Positions 54,793 through 63,328 of a stretch of 64,000 bases of DNA are shown here, one piece after another (the first letter of the stretch is position 1; each line of letters begins with the position of its first letter). The translations under genes and the position numbers were made by a program. The stretch comes from Marinilabiliaceae bacterium JC017 (GTDB lineage Bacteria; Bacteroidota; Bacteroidia; Bacteroidales; Marinilabiliaceae). The stretch is taken from NCBI GenBank assembly GCA_004296775.1, contig RHGE01000031.1, forward strand, positions 1-64,000, in the 5' to 3' direction. The notes beneath the pieces were generated by a model. The model had not been told where the DNA came from. It did not search any database and was given only the letters and a program-made list of their open reading frames with translations.

Positions 54793-54942
54793 CCGCGGGA
54801 CCGAAAAAATTGCCGCGGGAGGCGATTCCAACCCGCGGGACGACTCCCCTTATCCGCGGTGTTTAATTACTTTTCCGCGGGATTAAACAAATATCCGCGG
54901 GAATGGAATATTTTACCGCGGGAACTGATCACCAATCCGCGG
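54793..54942. repeat. Phased CCGCGG array, copy 2
   Basis: Eight exact CCGCGG sites start at 54793, 54813, 54833, 54854, 54875, 54895, 54916 and 54937, all 20-21 bp apart. The whole segment is nearly identical to 30533-30682, which has the same spacing pattern. It ends directly at the remnant XRE gene end at 54941. Confidence 0.88.
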
Positions 54943-55045
54943 GAAAGATATTGAAAGTCTTTCCCCTGAAGATAAAGACAAAATCTATTATTTTATTGAT
55001 ATGGCTGTGCGAGATACTAAAGCCAGACAAGCTTATAGACATTAA
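54941..55045 (+). pseudogene. XRE-type regulator, C-terminal remnant 1
   Basis: The frame encodes about 34 residues, DIESLSPEDKDKIYYFIDMA then VRDTKARQAYRH and a TAA stop. Its composition and pattern match the C-terminal helices of small HTH-XRE regulators of Bacteroidota. There is no start codon or HTH domain; the CCGCGG array joins it directly on the 5' side. Confidence 0.5.
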
Positions 55046-55188
55046 AACATTACTATCCTATAAAACAAAACTCCCGGCATCTCGGCCGGGAGTTTCTATC
55101 TCACGCATTTTAAGGTTCGTAATCCACATCGCTAGTTGCAAGCTAACTGTTAGTTTTGGAACGCGATACAATCGCGCACCAGCGGGGG

Positions 55189-55266
55189 GATACAAAAAAG
55201 ATGATTGTTAACCTGCTGGACTTAGCTATCCGTGACTTTAAAGCCCGCCTGGCTTATAACCATTAA
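55189..55266 (+). pseudogene. XRE-type regulator, C-terminal remnant 2
   Basis: From the end of a REP-like element the frame reads YKKMIVNLLDLAIRDFKARL then AYNH and a TAA stop. It is alike in pattern to remnant 1 (RDTKARQAYRH against RDFKARLAYNH) and is followed by the same type of stem-loop. Confidence 0.5.
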
Positions 55267-55727
55267 AATTCCACCTGCTACATATGAAAAAATCCCGGCT
55301 CGCACCGGGATTTTCTTTATAACACATTTAATTGTTCATTATCCGCATCGTTAGTTGCAGGCTAACTGTTAGTTTTGGAACGCGATACAATCGCGCACCA
55401 GCGGAGGGATTTTCTATATCACTCATTTAAATGTTCATTACCTACATCGTTAGTTAAAAACTAACTGTTTGTTTTGGAACGCGATGCAATCGCGCACCAG
55501 CGGGGGGGGTAGTGGGGCATTAGCGGATGGATTATAAAACCAGCCAAACATACGGCCATAAAACACCACCTACTCCATATAAAAAAATCCCGGCTCACAC
55601 CGGGAGTTTCTATCTCACAAATTTAATTGTTCATTATCCGTATTGTTAGTTGTAAACTAACTGTTAGTTTTGGAACGCGATACAATCGCGCACTAGCGGG
55701 GATACAATCGCGCACCAGCGGGGGGAG

Positions 55728-55877
55728 GATACAAAAGCCAAAGATAAGATTACAGACAATGAGTTGCTGACCATGTTTTCAAAAGCCCAAGCTCTTAGTG
55801 AGGAAGACCGTAGGTGTGTTAAATCACTCCTTAAAGCTTTTCTGTTTCAAAAGGATATGCAAAAAAAATTGATATGA
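55728..55877 (+). pseudogene. XRE-type regulator, C-terminal remnant 3
   Basis: The frame encodes 49 residues ending LLKAFLFQKDMQKKLI and a TGA. The segment TDNELLTMFSKAQALSEEDR is characteristic of the linker and C-terminal helix of Bacteroidota XRE-type antitoxin-like regulators. The HTH domain is missing; a REP-like element lies at its 5' end and a stem-loop terminator at its 3' end. Confidence 0.6.
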
Positions 55878-55881
55878 AAAA

Positions 55882-55901
55882 ATCCCGGCTTGCACCGGGA
55901 T
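55882..55901. terminator. Bidirectional stem-loop terminator
   Basis: ATCCCGG-cttgca-CCGGGAT with A/T tracts on both sides (aaaaaa before, tttttt after). It lies 11 bp past the stop of the immunity gene on the minus strand and 4 bp past XRE remnant 3 on the plus strand. Confidence 0.8.
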
Positions 55902-55912
55902 TTTTTATTTTT

Positions 55913-56440
55913 CTATTTTCTGTTCGAATTTAACCATTCTTGTCCATTCCAAGCAGGGATCACTCCACCCAATTTTGGTAAGAAAAAATCTGGATCATTT
56001 GTTTGAATATTGGTTATTAGAAAATTATTGGTAACCATCCACCTTCTTGATAGATTAGAAATAATATCCAACATATTTTCACAAAACTCTCTGTCTTTAT
56101 CATATAAATTATCAAAATGTCTAAACACTAATAATAACCCCTTATACTTTCTATTCCGCATATCATCCAAAATATCATTAAATGCATCTAAATTATCAGC
56201 ATAATCATAATAAATTTCAAGACATTCGTAAATAGATTTTATTGTCGAATCAATTGACCAATTAGCAGTATCCATATCAATAACTTGATATCTATTAGAA
56301 TGATACCACTCAAGGTCTTTATCAAGTATTAACTCATTGTGATACATGCAAATTGGCCCTGCTAGTAAGGTTTGTATGTCTAACTCATCTTCAGTTTTGT
56401 CAATCATAACACTAATACTTAAATTGTGTGAAAGTTTCAT
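55913..56440 (-). CDS. Barstar-family immunity protein
   Basis: This is the likely immunity partner of the RHS-barnase toxin encoded just upstream. The core YADNLDAFNDILDDM (about residues 79-93 of the 175-residue form) matches the barstar signature YGxNLDAxxDxL, whose Asp and neighbours enter the barnase active site. A C-terminal strand GLLLVFRHFDN follows, as in barstar. The N-terminal 60 residues are an extension not seen in classical barstar (90 residues). Possible starts are 56473, 56440 and 56407; I chose 56440 because a weak AGAGAT precedes it, but the start at 56407, 4 nt after the toxin stop, is an equal candidate. Confidence 0.72.
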   Translation of the reverse strand: MKLSHNLSISVMIDKTEDELDIQTLLAGPICMYHNELILDKDLEWYHSNRYQVIDMDTANWSIDSTIKSIYECLEIYYDYADNLDAFNDILDDMRNRKYKGLLLVFRHFDNLYDKDREFCENMLDIISNLSRRWMVTNNFLITNIQTNDPDFFLPKLGGVIPAWNGQEWLNSNRK

Positions 56441-57920
56441 AGTGATCTCTGGTATAATATGCTTTACCATCACTTCCTAAAACCATCCTTTCTTTACCGC
56501 GATTAGCACCATGTTGAGGAGCTGGTTTAATATCATATTCTTTATATGTTATAGGCTTACCATTATCATCATGGGTGGGTAATTTCTTTTTATTATTATT
56601 AAAAGTAGCTCCTCCTTTTTCTGTACCAGGAATTTTAACGTTTGATTTCTGTTTAAATACCCATCTTGCTAGTTTTTTGAGCCTTTTTAACTTTCCACCA
56701 GCGAGCTTCCATGCTAGATTTCCATAATCCCCATTAAGGGATGAACTTAAGGTTAAACTAATATCATCGTAGAACCACTCCTGTAATAAATTATCAACTT
56801 TATTATTACTTTCAGATTTACCTAACTCATAAGCAATATCGGATAGAAATTCTTTCCACCACCTATTAAAAGCACTAGTTCCTAATATCTGACCAGAAGA
56901 TTTTATTTCTTTAAATTCCTCATCACTTACATAAAAAACGAAATCAAATCCATCATTTACTTCAAACACCTCCCCAGTCTCACTATGCACAACAGTTGTT
57001 TCAATGTTATTCCTAAAATTTTCACCAATCATACCCGTTGGATCATTATAAACCAAAGGATTATTATTAGCATAGTGATAGGGGGAATAATCTTCAGTTG
57101 CTTCCGCCAACGGATCAATACATTGCCAACGTGCTAAACTAGCATCATAGAATCTGGCGCCATAATCGTACCAATCCAAAGATTCACCGTTCAGCTTATC
57201 GTCCTGGAGTTCCTTGCCGTTGTACAGATATTTATTTTCAGCACCAACACTGGCCATGTATTGCATACCAAAGGGGTAGTAGGCGCTCTGCTGTAATTCT
57301 TTGCCGTTAACATCCACTACCATGCGCACATTTCCCAGGTGGTTTTTCAGGTTGAATTGGTACTGTCCTTTAGTTCCGCTCAAGTCATATTTACCCTCGG
57401 AATGCAAGATGTATTTCAAAGAACTGGTTTTTCCCTTCTCCTTCTCGTAAACAAAATTGCCGGCGTACCAGGTTTCTGTTCCATCAGCAATTTTCTTCAG
57501 CTTCTGCCCGTTGGCGTCGTAAATATAGGTAATTGTTTTGTTATCGTCACCTGTAAGCTTAACGGGCAGGTTCAGGTGGTTGTACTCTACTTTGGCCAGG
57601 CCTTTGTTTTTGTCGGCGATCATGTTGCCATTCAGGTCGTAATTGTATTCTTTATCCTGGCTACATTTCTCGGTAAAACCAACCTTATCGTTGGCGGCAT
57701 CGTTGACACTACGCAGTTGATTACCTGTATACTCGTACGATAGTTTATCAATCAATGTCCCGGCCCTGGTGCGGCTTAAGTTTTTAATGTTACCATTTAA
57801 ATCGTATGCATCCCGGATGTTTTGATTGGCTGCTTTAACACCAATGGTAACGTCATATCCCCCGCTATTGGAGGTAAAGGCATTCCCTTCTCCATAGTTG
57901 GCTGTCAGCAGGCGATTCAA
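56412..57920 (-). CDS. RHS-repeat protein fragment with barnase-type RNase toxin domain
   Basis: This 502-residue RHS/YD-repeat polymorphic toxin has YD repeats, then the RHS core end at about residues 235-300 (YYPFGMQY, YDYGARFYDASLARWQCIDPLAE, YHYANNNPLVYNDPTGM), a linker, and a C-terminal RNase domain at about 432-502. That domain shows the barnase pattern: FNNNKKKLPT, YKEYDI with Glu461, RGKERMVLGSDG with Arg474/478, and TRDHYETFT with His493. Toxin activity would be guanyl-specific RNA cleavage. The reading frame continues upstream across a TAA at 58020-58022, so the true start is unknown (TTG at 57920 is arbitrary). The RHS gene is truncated; the toxin end seems intact. Confidence 0.75.
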   Translation of the reverse strand: MNRLLTANYGEGNAFTSNSGGYDVTIGVKAANQNIRDAYDLNGNIKNLSRTRAGTLIDKLSYEYTGNQLRSVNDAANDKVGFTEKCSQDKEYNYDLNGNMIADKNKGLAKVEYNHLNLPVKLTGDDNKTITYIYDANGQKLKKIADGTETWYAGNFVYEKEKGKTSSLKYILHSEGKYDLSGTKGQYQFNLKNHLGNVRMVVDVNGKELQQSAYYPFGMQYMASVGAENKYLYNGKELQDDKLNGESLDWYDYGARFYDASLARWQCIDPLAEATEDYSPYHYANNNPLVYNDPTGMIGENFRNNIETTVVHSETGEVFEVNDGFDFVFYVSDEEFKEIKSSGQILGTSAFNRWWKEFLSDIAYELGKSESNNKVDNLLQEWFYDDISLTLSSSLNGDYGNLAWKLAGGKLKRLKKLARWVFKQKSNVKIPGTEKGGATFNNNKKKLPTHDDNGKPITYKEYDIKPAPQHGANRGKERMVLGSDGKAYYTRDHYETFTQFKY

Positions 57921-58019
57921 GCCATCATAGGTAAAGCCGTAGGCCTGCTTATGAACCGGTGAGCCAGCATTCTTTTCCTCAGGTGTCCGCCATTCAATGG
58001 CAGAAATATTACCATTGTA

Positions 58020-58430
58020 TTAGTTTGATCCTGTTAAACTGGTTGTGTTATCGTTATAATGCAAGCGCATGGCAAACTGCTTGTTGGCCTCAACCACATC
58101 GGGGTTATTAATCTGGGTGAGCCAGCCACGGATGTTGTACTCATAATCCATCTGCTCGTTATTGCCAACTTTCTTATTTATCAGCTCACCCAATTCGTTA
58201 TAGCTATTGTCGGCAATCAGCAAATTGCCTTTATTGTTGTAGTTGTGCCATGTTTTTTTCAGACGGCCGAAATGATCGTACTCGCTAGTTTCCTCCACCG
58301 TTGTAACTATAGAACCAAACGCCTGCTTTAACTTAGTTTTATTCAAATCATTCACCTCCTTTTTTATGAGCAGAAAAAAGGTAAAGCTGTTATAACAAGG
58401 ATTGCAAATCTGTGCTAGCGGGGGAGACAA
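58020..58430 (-). pseudogene. 5' remnant of the RHS gene
   Basis: This frame joins the toxin gene in phase; only a TAA (58020-58022) separates them. The codons after the stop (YNGNISAIEWRTPEEKNAGSP) give a normal RHS sequence running into the toxin gene. About residues 35-136 are clear RHS repeats (SEYDHFGRLKKTWHNYN, YEYNIRGWLTQINNP). The first 30 residues are translated from a REP-like repeat (58391-58426) and are not RHS. The large N-terminal part of a full RHS protein is missing, so this is a displaced 3' module. Confidence 0.65.
58391..58426. repeat. REP-like element
   Basis: GGATTGCAAATCTGTGCTAG with a GCGGGGG tail, the same type as 31134-31165 and with the same tail as the GCGATacaATCGC elements. 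It marks the truncation point of the RHS gene. Confidence 0.65.
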
Positions 58431-58511
58431 TTTAAGAATTAAAATTGACTCCCGAATGTCACACCAGAAATACGGTTTAAACTGGTTTGACTTGGTTCAC
58501 TAAAAAACGGA

Positions 58512-58545
58512 AAAGCCTGTAAATCATACGATTTACAGGCTTTTG
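58512..58545. terminator. Terminator downstream of tRNA-Pro
   Basis: Perfect 15-bp arms AAAAGCCTGTAAATC / GATTTACAGGCTTTT with a 4-nt loop. It lies 22 bp past the 3' end of the tRNA on the minus strand; the symmetric A/T flanks allow either direction. Confidence 0.85.
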
Positions 58546-58567
58546 ATTTTCTTTAAAATGCTCTTTG

Positions 58568-58640
58568 TCGGGGTGACTGGATTCGAACCAGCGACCCCCA
58601 CGTCCCGAACGTGGTACGCTACCAACTGCGCTACACCCCG
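58568..58640 (-). tRNA. tRNA-Pro (anticodon CGG)
   Basis: The minus strand folds as a tRNA: acceptor CGGGGTG / CACCCCG with discriminator A, D-arm GCGC AGTTGGTA GCGT, anticodon arm CCACG TTCGGGA CGTGG (anticodon CGG), and T-arm CTGG TTCGAATCC AG. CCA is not encoded. A strong terminator follows. The RHS remnant lies just downstream, as is common for foreign DNA near tRNA genes. Confidence 0.95.
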
Positions 58641-58739
58641 ATTTTTTGAACACCCAAAATTAATATTTTTCCACCATTTTCAATCAAAATTCGAAACCAA
58701 AATATCCTCAATTCTACAGTTTTCACGCAACTAATTATG

Positions 58740-60188
58740 CTATGCAGTTTTAGCATTTTCATTTTCTGAATTAGTTTCCCCATCATTACCCAAAGTTTTC
58801 CCCACAATTGTAGCCACCGTAGCATCACCGGTTACATTCACAACGGTTCGAACCATATCCAATATCCGGTCAATGGGTAAAATAATACCAATCCAGGCGG
58901 GATTAAGTCCCACAGAATTTAACACAATCATTAACATAACCAATCCTGCACTGGGAATAGCAGCCGACCCAATACTCGCCATTGATGCAGTAAAAACAAT
59001 GGTTAATTGCTGTCCGAAAGTAAGATCAATCATATGCATCTGAGCAAGAAAAACCACTGCCACCGCCTGGTAAAGACTTGTTCCATCCATATTAACCGTG
59101 GCACCAATGGGCAACACAAAACTACACACCTTGGGATCAACCTTCAGGTTTCCCTCCACACACTCGAGTGTTACCGGCAACGTAGCGGCACTGGAACTGC
59201 TTGAAAAAGCCAATATTTGAGCCGGGCTTATTCCTTTAATGAATTTCTTTAAAGTCATGGAAGGAACAAACAATTTCATGATGGTTGGATAGATAACAAA
59301 GGCCATAAGGATCAATCCACCCAATACACAAAGTGCATAACCAGTGAGCCCTTTGAAAAATTCGAGCATCTTAGCCGGGTTATCACCAGCCATCTCACTC
59401 ACAATACCGGCCAACAGGGTAAAAACGAAAAACGGGGCGCCCATCATGATGATATCAACCATACGCAGAAACGTTTCAGTTAACGCCTCCACAATCTGAA
59501 AAAGCGGCTTTCCTTTATCCTTAGGAATAAACAACATGGCAATACCAAAGAAGATGGCAAAAAATATCACATTCAACATCTTGGTGTTATCCTGTAGAAC
59601 GGCAATCACATTATTTGGAACCATATCCTCCACAAACTTCAAAGGACCACTCTCCTGCTCTTTTTTAGCTTGCAACAAACGCTGCTTTACCTCATCCATC
59701 TCTTCATAACCACGCCGCCGGGCTACTTCCTGCATGATGGCTTTATTCTCATCTTCACAACTGTAACAAAGGCCGTCTTTGGGTGATACACCTTCTGATT
59801 GAGCCCATAATTCATATGACAACCGATTTTCCAACCGCAGGTGATCGGCAATAAAAGTTCCCGGTTTTAAGACATTCACAAAAATCAACCCGATACTAAC
59901 TGCCATAACGGTAGTGAGTAAATACAGTAGCAATGTCCGAATACCCATCTGCCCCAGATATTTGGGATCACCTAACCCCACAATACCGCCAATGATGGAA
60001 AAGAGAATTAACGGTACCGCTATAAGCTTTAACAGATTTATAAAGATTCGTCCCCACGGGGCTATCCAATTAGCAGTAAAGGTTGACCAACCAAAATACC
60101 CGGACAGTATGGCCCACACCACCCCTAACACCAATCCGATAATTATTTTCCAATAAAGCGGTAACTGTTTAATTCTCTTTATAAGCAT
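58740..60188 (-). CDS. Dicarboxylate/amino acid:cation symporter (DAACS family)
   Basis: This 482-residue transporter of the GltP/GltT/DctA family has eight membrane helices and two re-entrant hairpins. The serine-rich hairpin reads SSSSAATLPVTLE (about residues 320-332), helix TM7 carries NMDGTSLYQAVAVVF, and TM8 carries DRILDMVRTVVNVTGD, all of which line the sodium and substrate sites. A loop of about 70 residues with two Cys (YSCEDENK) at about 120-190 is longer than in E. coli homologues, as in many Bacteroidota members. It probably imports glutamate, aspartate or C4-dicarboxylates. It follows aroC on the same strand after 54 bp. Confidence 0.9.
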   Translation of the reverse strand: MLIKRIKQLPLYWKIIIGLVLGVVWAILSGYFGWSTFTANWIAPWGRIFINLLKLIAVPLILFSIIGGIVGLGDPKYLGQMGIRTLLLYLLTTVMAVSIGLIFVNVLKPGTFIADHLRLENRLSYELWAQSEGVSPKDGLCYSCEDENKAIMQEVARRRGYEEMDEVKQRLLQAKKEQESGPLKFVEDMVPNNVIAVLQDNTKMLNVIFFAIFFGIAMLFIPKDKGKPLFQIVEALTETFLRMVDIIMMGAPFFVFTLLAGIVSEMAGDNPAKMLEFFKGLTGYALCVLGGLILMAFVIYPTIMKLFVPSMTLKKFIKGISPAQILAFSSSSSAATLPVTLECVEGNLKVDPKVCSFVLPIGATVNMDGTSLYQAVAVVFLAQMHMIDLTFGQQLTIVFTASMASIGSAAIPSAGLVMLMIVLNSVGLNPAWIGIILPIDRILDMVRTVVNVTGDATVATIVGKTLGNDGETNSENENAKTA

Positions 60189-60242
60189 TCTTCCGTTTTA
60201 AAAAAATTTAAACCTTATTGCCAGCATTATTACTTACCATCT

Positions 60243-61319
60243 CTAACGATACATTTTATTCAACAACATATTATCAACCATTACCATGGCTGCCATGGCC
60301 TCCACAATTGGCACGGCTCTTGGTAACACACAAGGATCGTGACGCCCCTGGGTAGTAGACACCACCTCTTCCCCATCTTTGGTCACAGTGTGTTGTTCCT
60401 TCAATATGGTAGCAATTGGTTTAAAAGCTACATTAAAATAGATATCCTCCCCATTGGATATGCCGCCCTGAATACCGCCTGAATAATTGGTACGTGTGCG
60501 CACCCGGCCTTCTTCCATGTAGAACTCATCATTGTGTTGAGAGCCTAAAAGCTTTGTCGAACCAAAACCGAGACCATACTCAAATCCTTTTACTGCATTA
60601 ATGCCCAGCATTGCTTTTCCCAGTTCGGCATGCAGCTTACCAAATACAGGTTCACCCAAACCTGCCGGTGCATTTTTAATAACACACGAGATAACACCAC
60701 CCACTGAATCTTTATCCTTTCTCACCTCATCGATATAGGCAATCATGCGCTCAGCTGTTTCCTCATCGGGACAACGCACAATATTATTTTCCGTTTTTGA
60801 TAAGTCGAGCTGCTGGTATTCTTTTTCCAGTTGAATGGAACCAACACTTGAGGTAAAGGCATTAATCTCGATGCCCTCCTTTTTAAGCATCAGCTTTGCC
60901 ACAGCCCCGGCCACTACCCGGGCAATGGTTTCCCGTGCCGAAGAGCGACCGCCACCACGGTAATCACGAATACCGTATTTTGTTTGATAAGTATAATCAG
61001 CATGAGAAGGACGGTAGACATCCTTAATATTACCATAGTCTTTAGAGCGTTGATCTTTATTCCAAATCACAAAACCAATGGGGGTACCAGTTGTTTTTCC
61101 TTCAAAGACGCCCGAAAGAAACTCCACCTTATCTTTCTCATCACGTGGAGTGGTAATTGCCGACTGTCCGGGACGCCGGCGGTTTAATTCCTGCTGAATG
61201 AAGTCTTCGTCCAACTCAATACCAGGCAGCACGCCTTCAATAACGCCGCCAACAGCTTTTCCATGTGACTCCCCGAATGAAGTCAGCTTAAACAATGTTC
61301 CAAAAGAATTTCCAGACAT
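60243..61319 (-). CDS. aroC: Chorismate synthase
   Basis: This 358-residue enzyme, full length, makes chorismate from 5-enolpyruvylshikimate-3-phosphate using reduced FMN, the last step of the shikimate pathway. The N-terminus [18 protein letters not shown] contains the conserved SFGESHG with the catalytic His. RRRPGQS, the second signature [11 protein letters not shown] and the third motif [18 protein letters not shown] are all intact. No other aro gene is nearby, so it is a dispersed pathway gene. The slyD gene lies upstream on the same strand, 160 bp away, with a terminator between them. Confidence 0.97.
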   Translation of the reverse strand: MSGNSFGTLFKLTSFGESHGKAVGGVIEGVLPGIELDEDFIQQELNRRRPGQSAITTPRDEKDKVEFLSGVFEGKTTGTPIGFVIWNKDQRSKDYGNIKDVYRPSHADYTYQTKYGIRDYRGGGRSSARETIARVVAGAVAKLMLKKEGIEINAFTSSVGSIQLEKEYQQLDLSKTENNIVRCPDEETAERMIAYIDEVRKDKDSVGGVISCVIKNAPAGLGEPVFGKLHAELGKAMLGINAVKGFEYGLGFGSTKLLGSQHNDEFYMEEGRVRTRTNYSGGIQGGISNGEDIYFNVAFKPIATILKEQHTVTKDGEEVVSTTQGRHDPCVLPRAVPIVEAMAAMVMVDNMLLNKMYR

Positions 61320-61430
61320 ATTAATTATTTGACCGAAATATGTAAAACTATCACAAAAAACACCCCTAAAATAGTTTATTATAAACTCCCCACAAAGGAT
61401 GCTTATTATTCGTTCACCGATTCATACAAA

Positions 61431-61456
61431 AAAAGGGATGATCACTCATCCCTTTT
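61431..61456 (-). terminator. Intrinsic terminator after slyD
   Basis: The stem AAAAGGGATGA / TCATCCCTTTT has a 4-nt loop, with a run of seven A on the plus strand (T on the minus strand) at 61428-61434. It is 23 bp past the slyD stop. Confidence 0.85.
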
Positions 61457-61478
61457 ATATTCGTTATTGGTTATGCAA

Positions 61479-62009
61479 TTAGCATCCGCCGCATCCACAT
61501 GAACCACAATCAGAGCTGCACTCTCCGGCGTCACAAGCATCAGCGATTTCCTCATCTTTAGCATCACGAACCTCCAGGATAGATCCTTTGAAGAACAAAT
61601 CATCACCAGCCAATGGGTGGTTAAAATCCATTTTCACTTTGTCTTCACTTACTTCCAGTACGATACCATTTAGACGGTTACCATGAGCATCCTGCATTGG
61701 AATTTGGTTACCTACTGTCAATAATGACTCGTCAATTTTTCCATCTACTTCGAAAATATTTTGTGGAAGGTCAACAACGGCTTGTGGATTTACTTCACCG
61801 TATGCATCACCAGCTTTAAGTTCAAAATCGAAAGCATCTCCTGTTTTCAATCCTTCCAATTTTGTTTCGAACATTTCCAGCATTTTACCTGCTCCGAATA
61901 CAAAACCAAGAGGATTTGTACTATCAGTTTTCTCAACCAATTCCCCGTCTGCACCATTAATCCTCAACTCATAGGAGAGCGTTACAAATTTGTTTCTTGA
62001 AATTTCCAT
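61479..62009 (-). CDS. slyD: FKBP-type peptidyl-prolyl isomerase, SlyD-like
   Basis: This 176-residue SlyD-type prolyl isomerase and chaperone has the split FKBP domain: the N-terminal part ends TDSTNPLGFVFGAGKMLEMFE, the IF/flap domain is at about residues 70-125 with PMQDAHGNRLNGIVLEV, and the second FKBP strand set contains DFNHPLAGDDLFF-like residues. The C-terminal tail is Cys-rich (CDAGECSSDCGSCGCGGC), the metal-binding tail that in E. coli SlyD binds nickel. It acts in the cytoplasm on folding and metal delivery. It is a single-gene unit with its own terminator. Confidence 0.93.
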   Translation of the reverse strand: MEISRNKFVTLSYELRINGADGELVEKTDSTNPLGFVFGAGKMLEMFETKLEGLKTGDAFDFELKAGDAYGEVNPQAVVDLPQNIFEVDGKIDESLLTVGNQIPMQDAHGNRLNGIVLEVSEDKVKMDFNHPLAGDDLFFKGSILEVRDAKDEEIADACDAGECSSDCGSCGCGGC

Positions 62010-62127
62010 TACAATAGAATTTTAAGCGTGTTATAATCCGTTACAAAGAAACTCAGATTTTTACAACCATCAAACCGATTGCCATAAAAAGACATAAAAA
62101 TCCGAAAATTGTTCACTTAACCTGTTT

Positions 62128-62262
62128 TTATGGACACACATCCCCTTCCAGCCAGGCTTTGAAACGTTTCACCCGGTCGCGGCTCACTACCAGCTCCTCG
62201 CCGGCTTCCAGTCCTGTTGCTTTGAGTTTTAACCGACTGGTATTACTATGAATAATATCCTG
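62128..62262 (-). pseudogene. Duplicated C-terminal fragment of a LytTR regulator gene
   Basis: The minus strand encodes QDIIHSNTSRLKLKATGLEA, then GEELVVSRDRVKRFKAWLEG and DVCP before a TAA. It is nearly identical to the last 42 residues of the response regulator at 63329, about 1.2 kb away. The 5' side breaks off at a repeat beginning GGGACGTTGTCC, so it is a partial duplication with no start. Confidence 0.8.
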
Positions 62263-63328
62263 AAAATTTCGATTTTACTATTGGGACGTTGTCCTAAACC
62301 CTACTTCATTTTTGGCATTGCCCCAAAAACAAAGCAAAAAAGTCTAGGCAAATAAATGCTTCCACCCACCTCCTTGATGAATTTTTTCCAACCCACTGGC
62401 CGGAATTCCCGCATTCATCTTCGTCGCGCCAGCGCCGGCCCGCTTATTTGCCGGGCTCCCGCGCTTCCCAACATCAGGGCCTGTCTCACAATCTGGTGAT
62501 TTGCGTTATACATACCTTGCCAATAAATACACCAATATCACCCGTAAGACACTAACAAGGTAGATGGGAACAATGTGGGAATGTTCAATGTGGAGACATG
62601 GAATAGGAGAATGATTTAACACTATCAGGTCCTGCGGACGCTGCCAGGTTGATTAACTTTAATACTGACTGATTATTTTACACGGGAACTGTGACAAGAT
62701 GCCCTGTCTGCACTGTTTGTAGTTCTTTGTGTTTCCTTTATGATACATTTTCATTATCATATTTCTGTGAATCTGTGTTTTTACTCGGGACGTTGTCCCA
62801 AAACCCTACTTCATTTTTGGCATTGCCCCAAAAAGAGTAAGTAAAACATTACCTGATATGGGACGTTAGGACAGTTTATGGTATTAAGTCACTCTGTTCA
62901 CTGTTCACTGTTCACTGCTCACTGTATCTCACCTCCTCGATGAATTTTTCCCAACCCACTGGCCGGAATTCCCGCATTCATCTTCGTCGCGCCAGCGCCG
63001 GCCCGCTTATTTTACCACTCCTTATAAGAATTACATTGGGGTAATGCCGATAGATGCTGGACGTAAGGACAGTCCCGTAAAACGGGGATTAAAGGCCAAT
63101 TAAAAGCGAAGCGCATTAAGTGGACATTTTAATCACTAATCGGTATGTCCGGGCTCCCGCACTTCCCAACATCATGGTACGACTCGTCTTTTGGATTTTT
63201 GGGTTATGCTGACGATTTGCTCACAGCTTTCTGGTAAGCGTATCAAATCGTGATCGTGTTCTAACTGGGAATGGTTGTGATATAAAGTGATACTTTATAA
63301 TTGCGAAAAAATGGCACTTTCTTATTAG
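62263..63328. other. Gene-free repeat region between two LytTR copies
   Basis: A segment at 62283-62330 (GGGACGTTGTCC...ggcattgcccc) recurs at 62787-62835, and 62377-62450 (cactggccggaattcccgcattcat) recurs at 62935-63010. A piece of element X (gccaataaatacaccaatat) lies at 62519-62555. The repeats surround the duplicated gene fragment and suggest repeated unequal exchange. No gene is called. Confidence 0.6.

Larger units (their letters stand above)
54655..55760. repeat. REP-like/stem-loop composite repeat array
   Basis: Five REP-like elements of the form CTAACTGTTAG...GCGATacaATCGCGCACCAGCGGGG lie at about 54714-54760, 55143-55189, 55361-55408, 55461-55508 and 55656-55726 (the last with an internal duplication). 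Most are preceded by a stem-loop of the type ATCCCGG...CCGGGAT, and then by about 40 bp (tttaattgttcattatccg). Between units lie 3' ends of XRE-type genes. No transposase or integrase gene accompanies them. Confidence 0.8.

Noticed and set aside
54793-54942. CRISPR array
   Set aside because: Repeats are only 6-8 bp, the spacers are the same in both copies 24 kb apart, and no cas gene is present.
54700-55211. Open frames of about 84 and 102 codons across the CCGCGG arrays (also 30521-30970)
   Set aside because: The frames simply read through the GC palindromes and REP elements; the peptides have no natural composition and the repeats explain them.
54655-55760. Integron attC cassette array
   Set aside because: The palindromes lack the typical R' and R'' core sites and no integrase is in the window; only the cassette-like order is reported.
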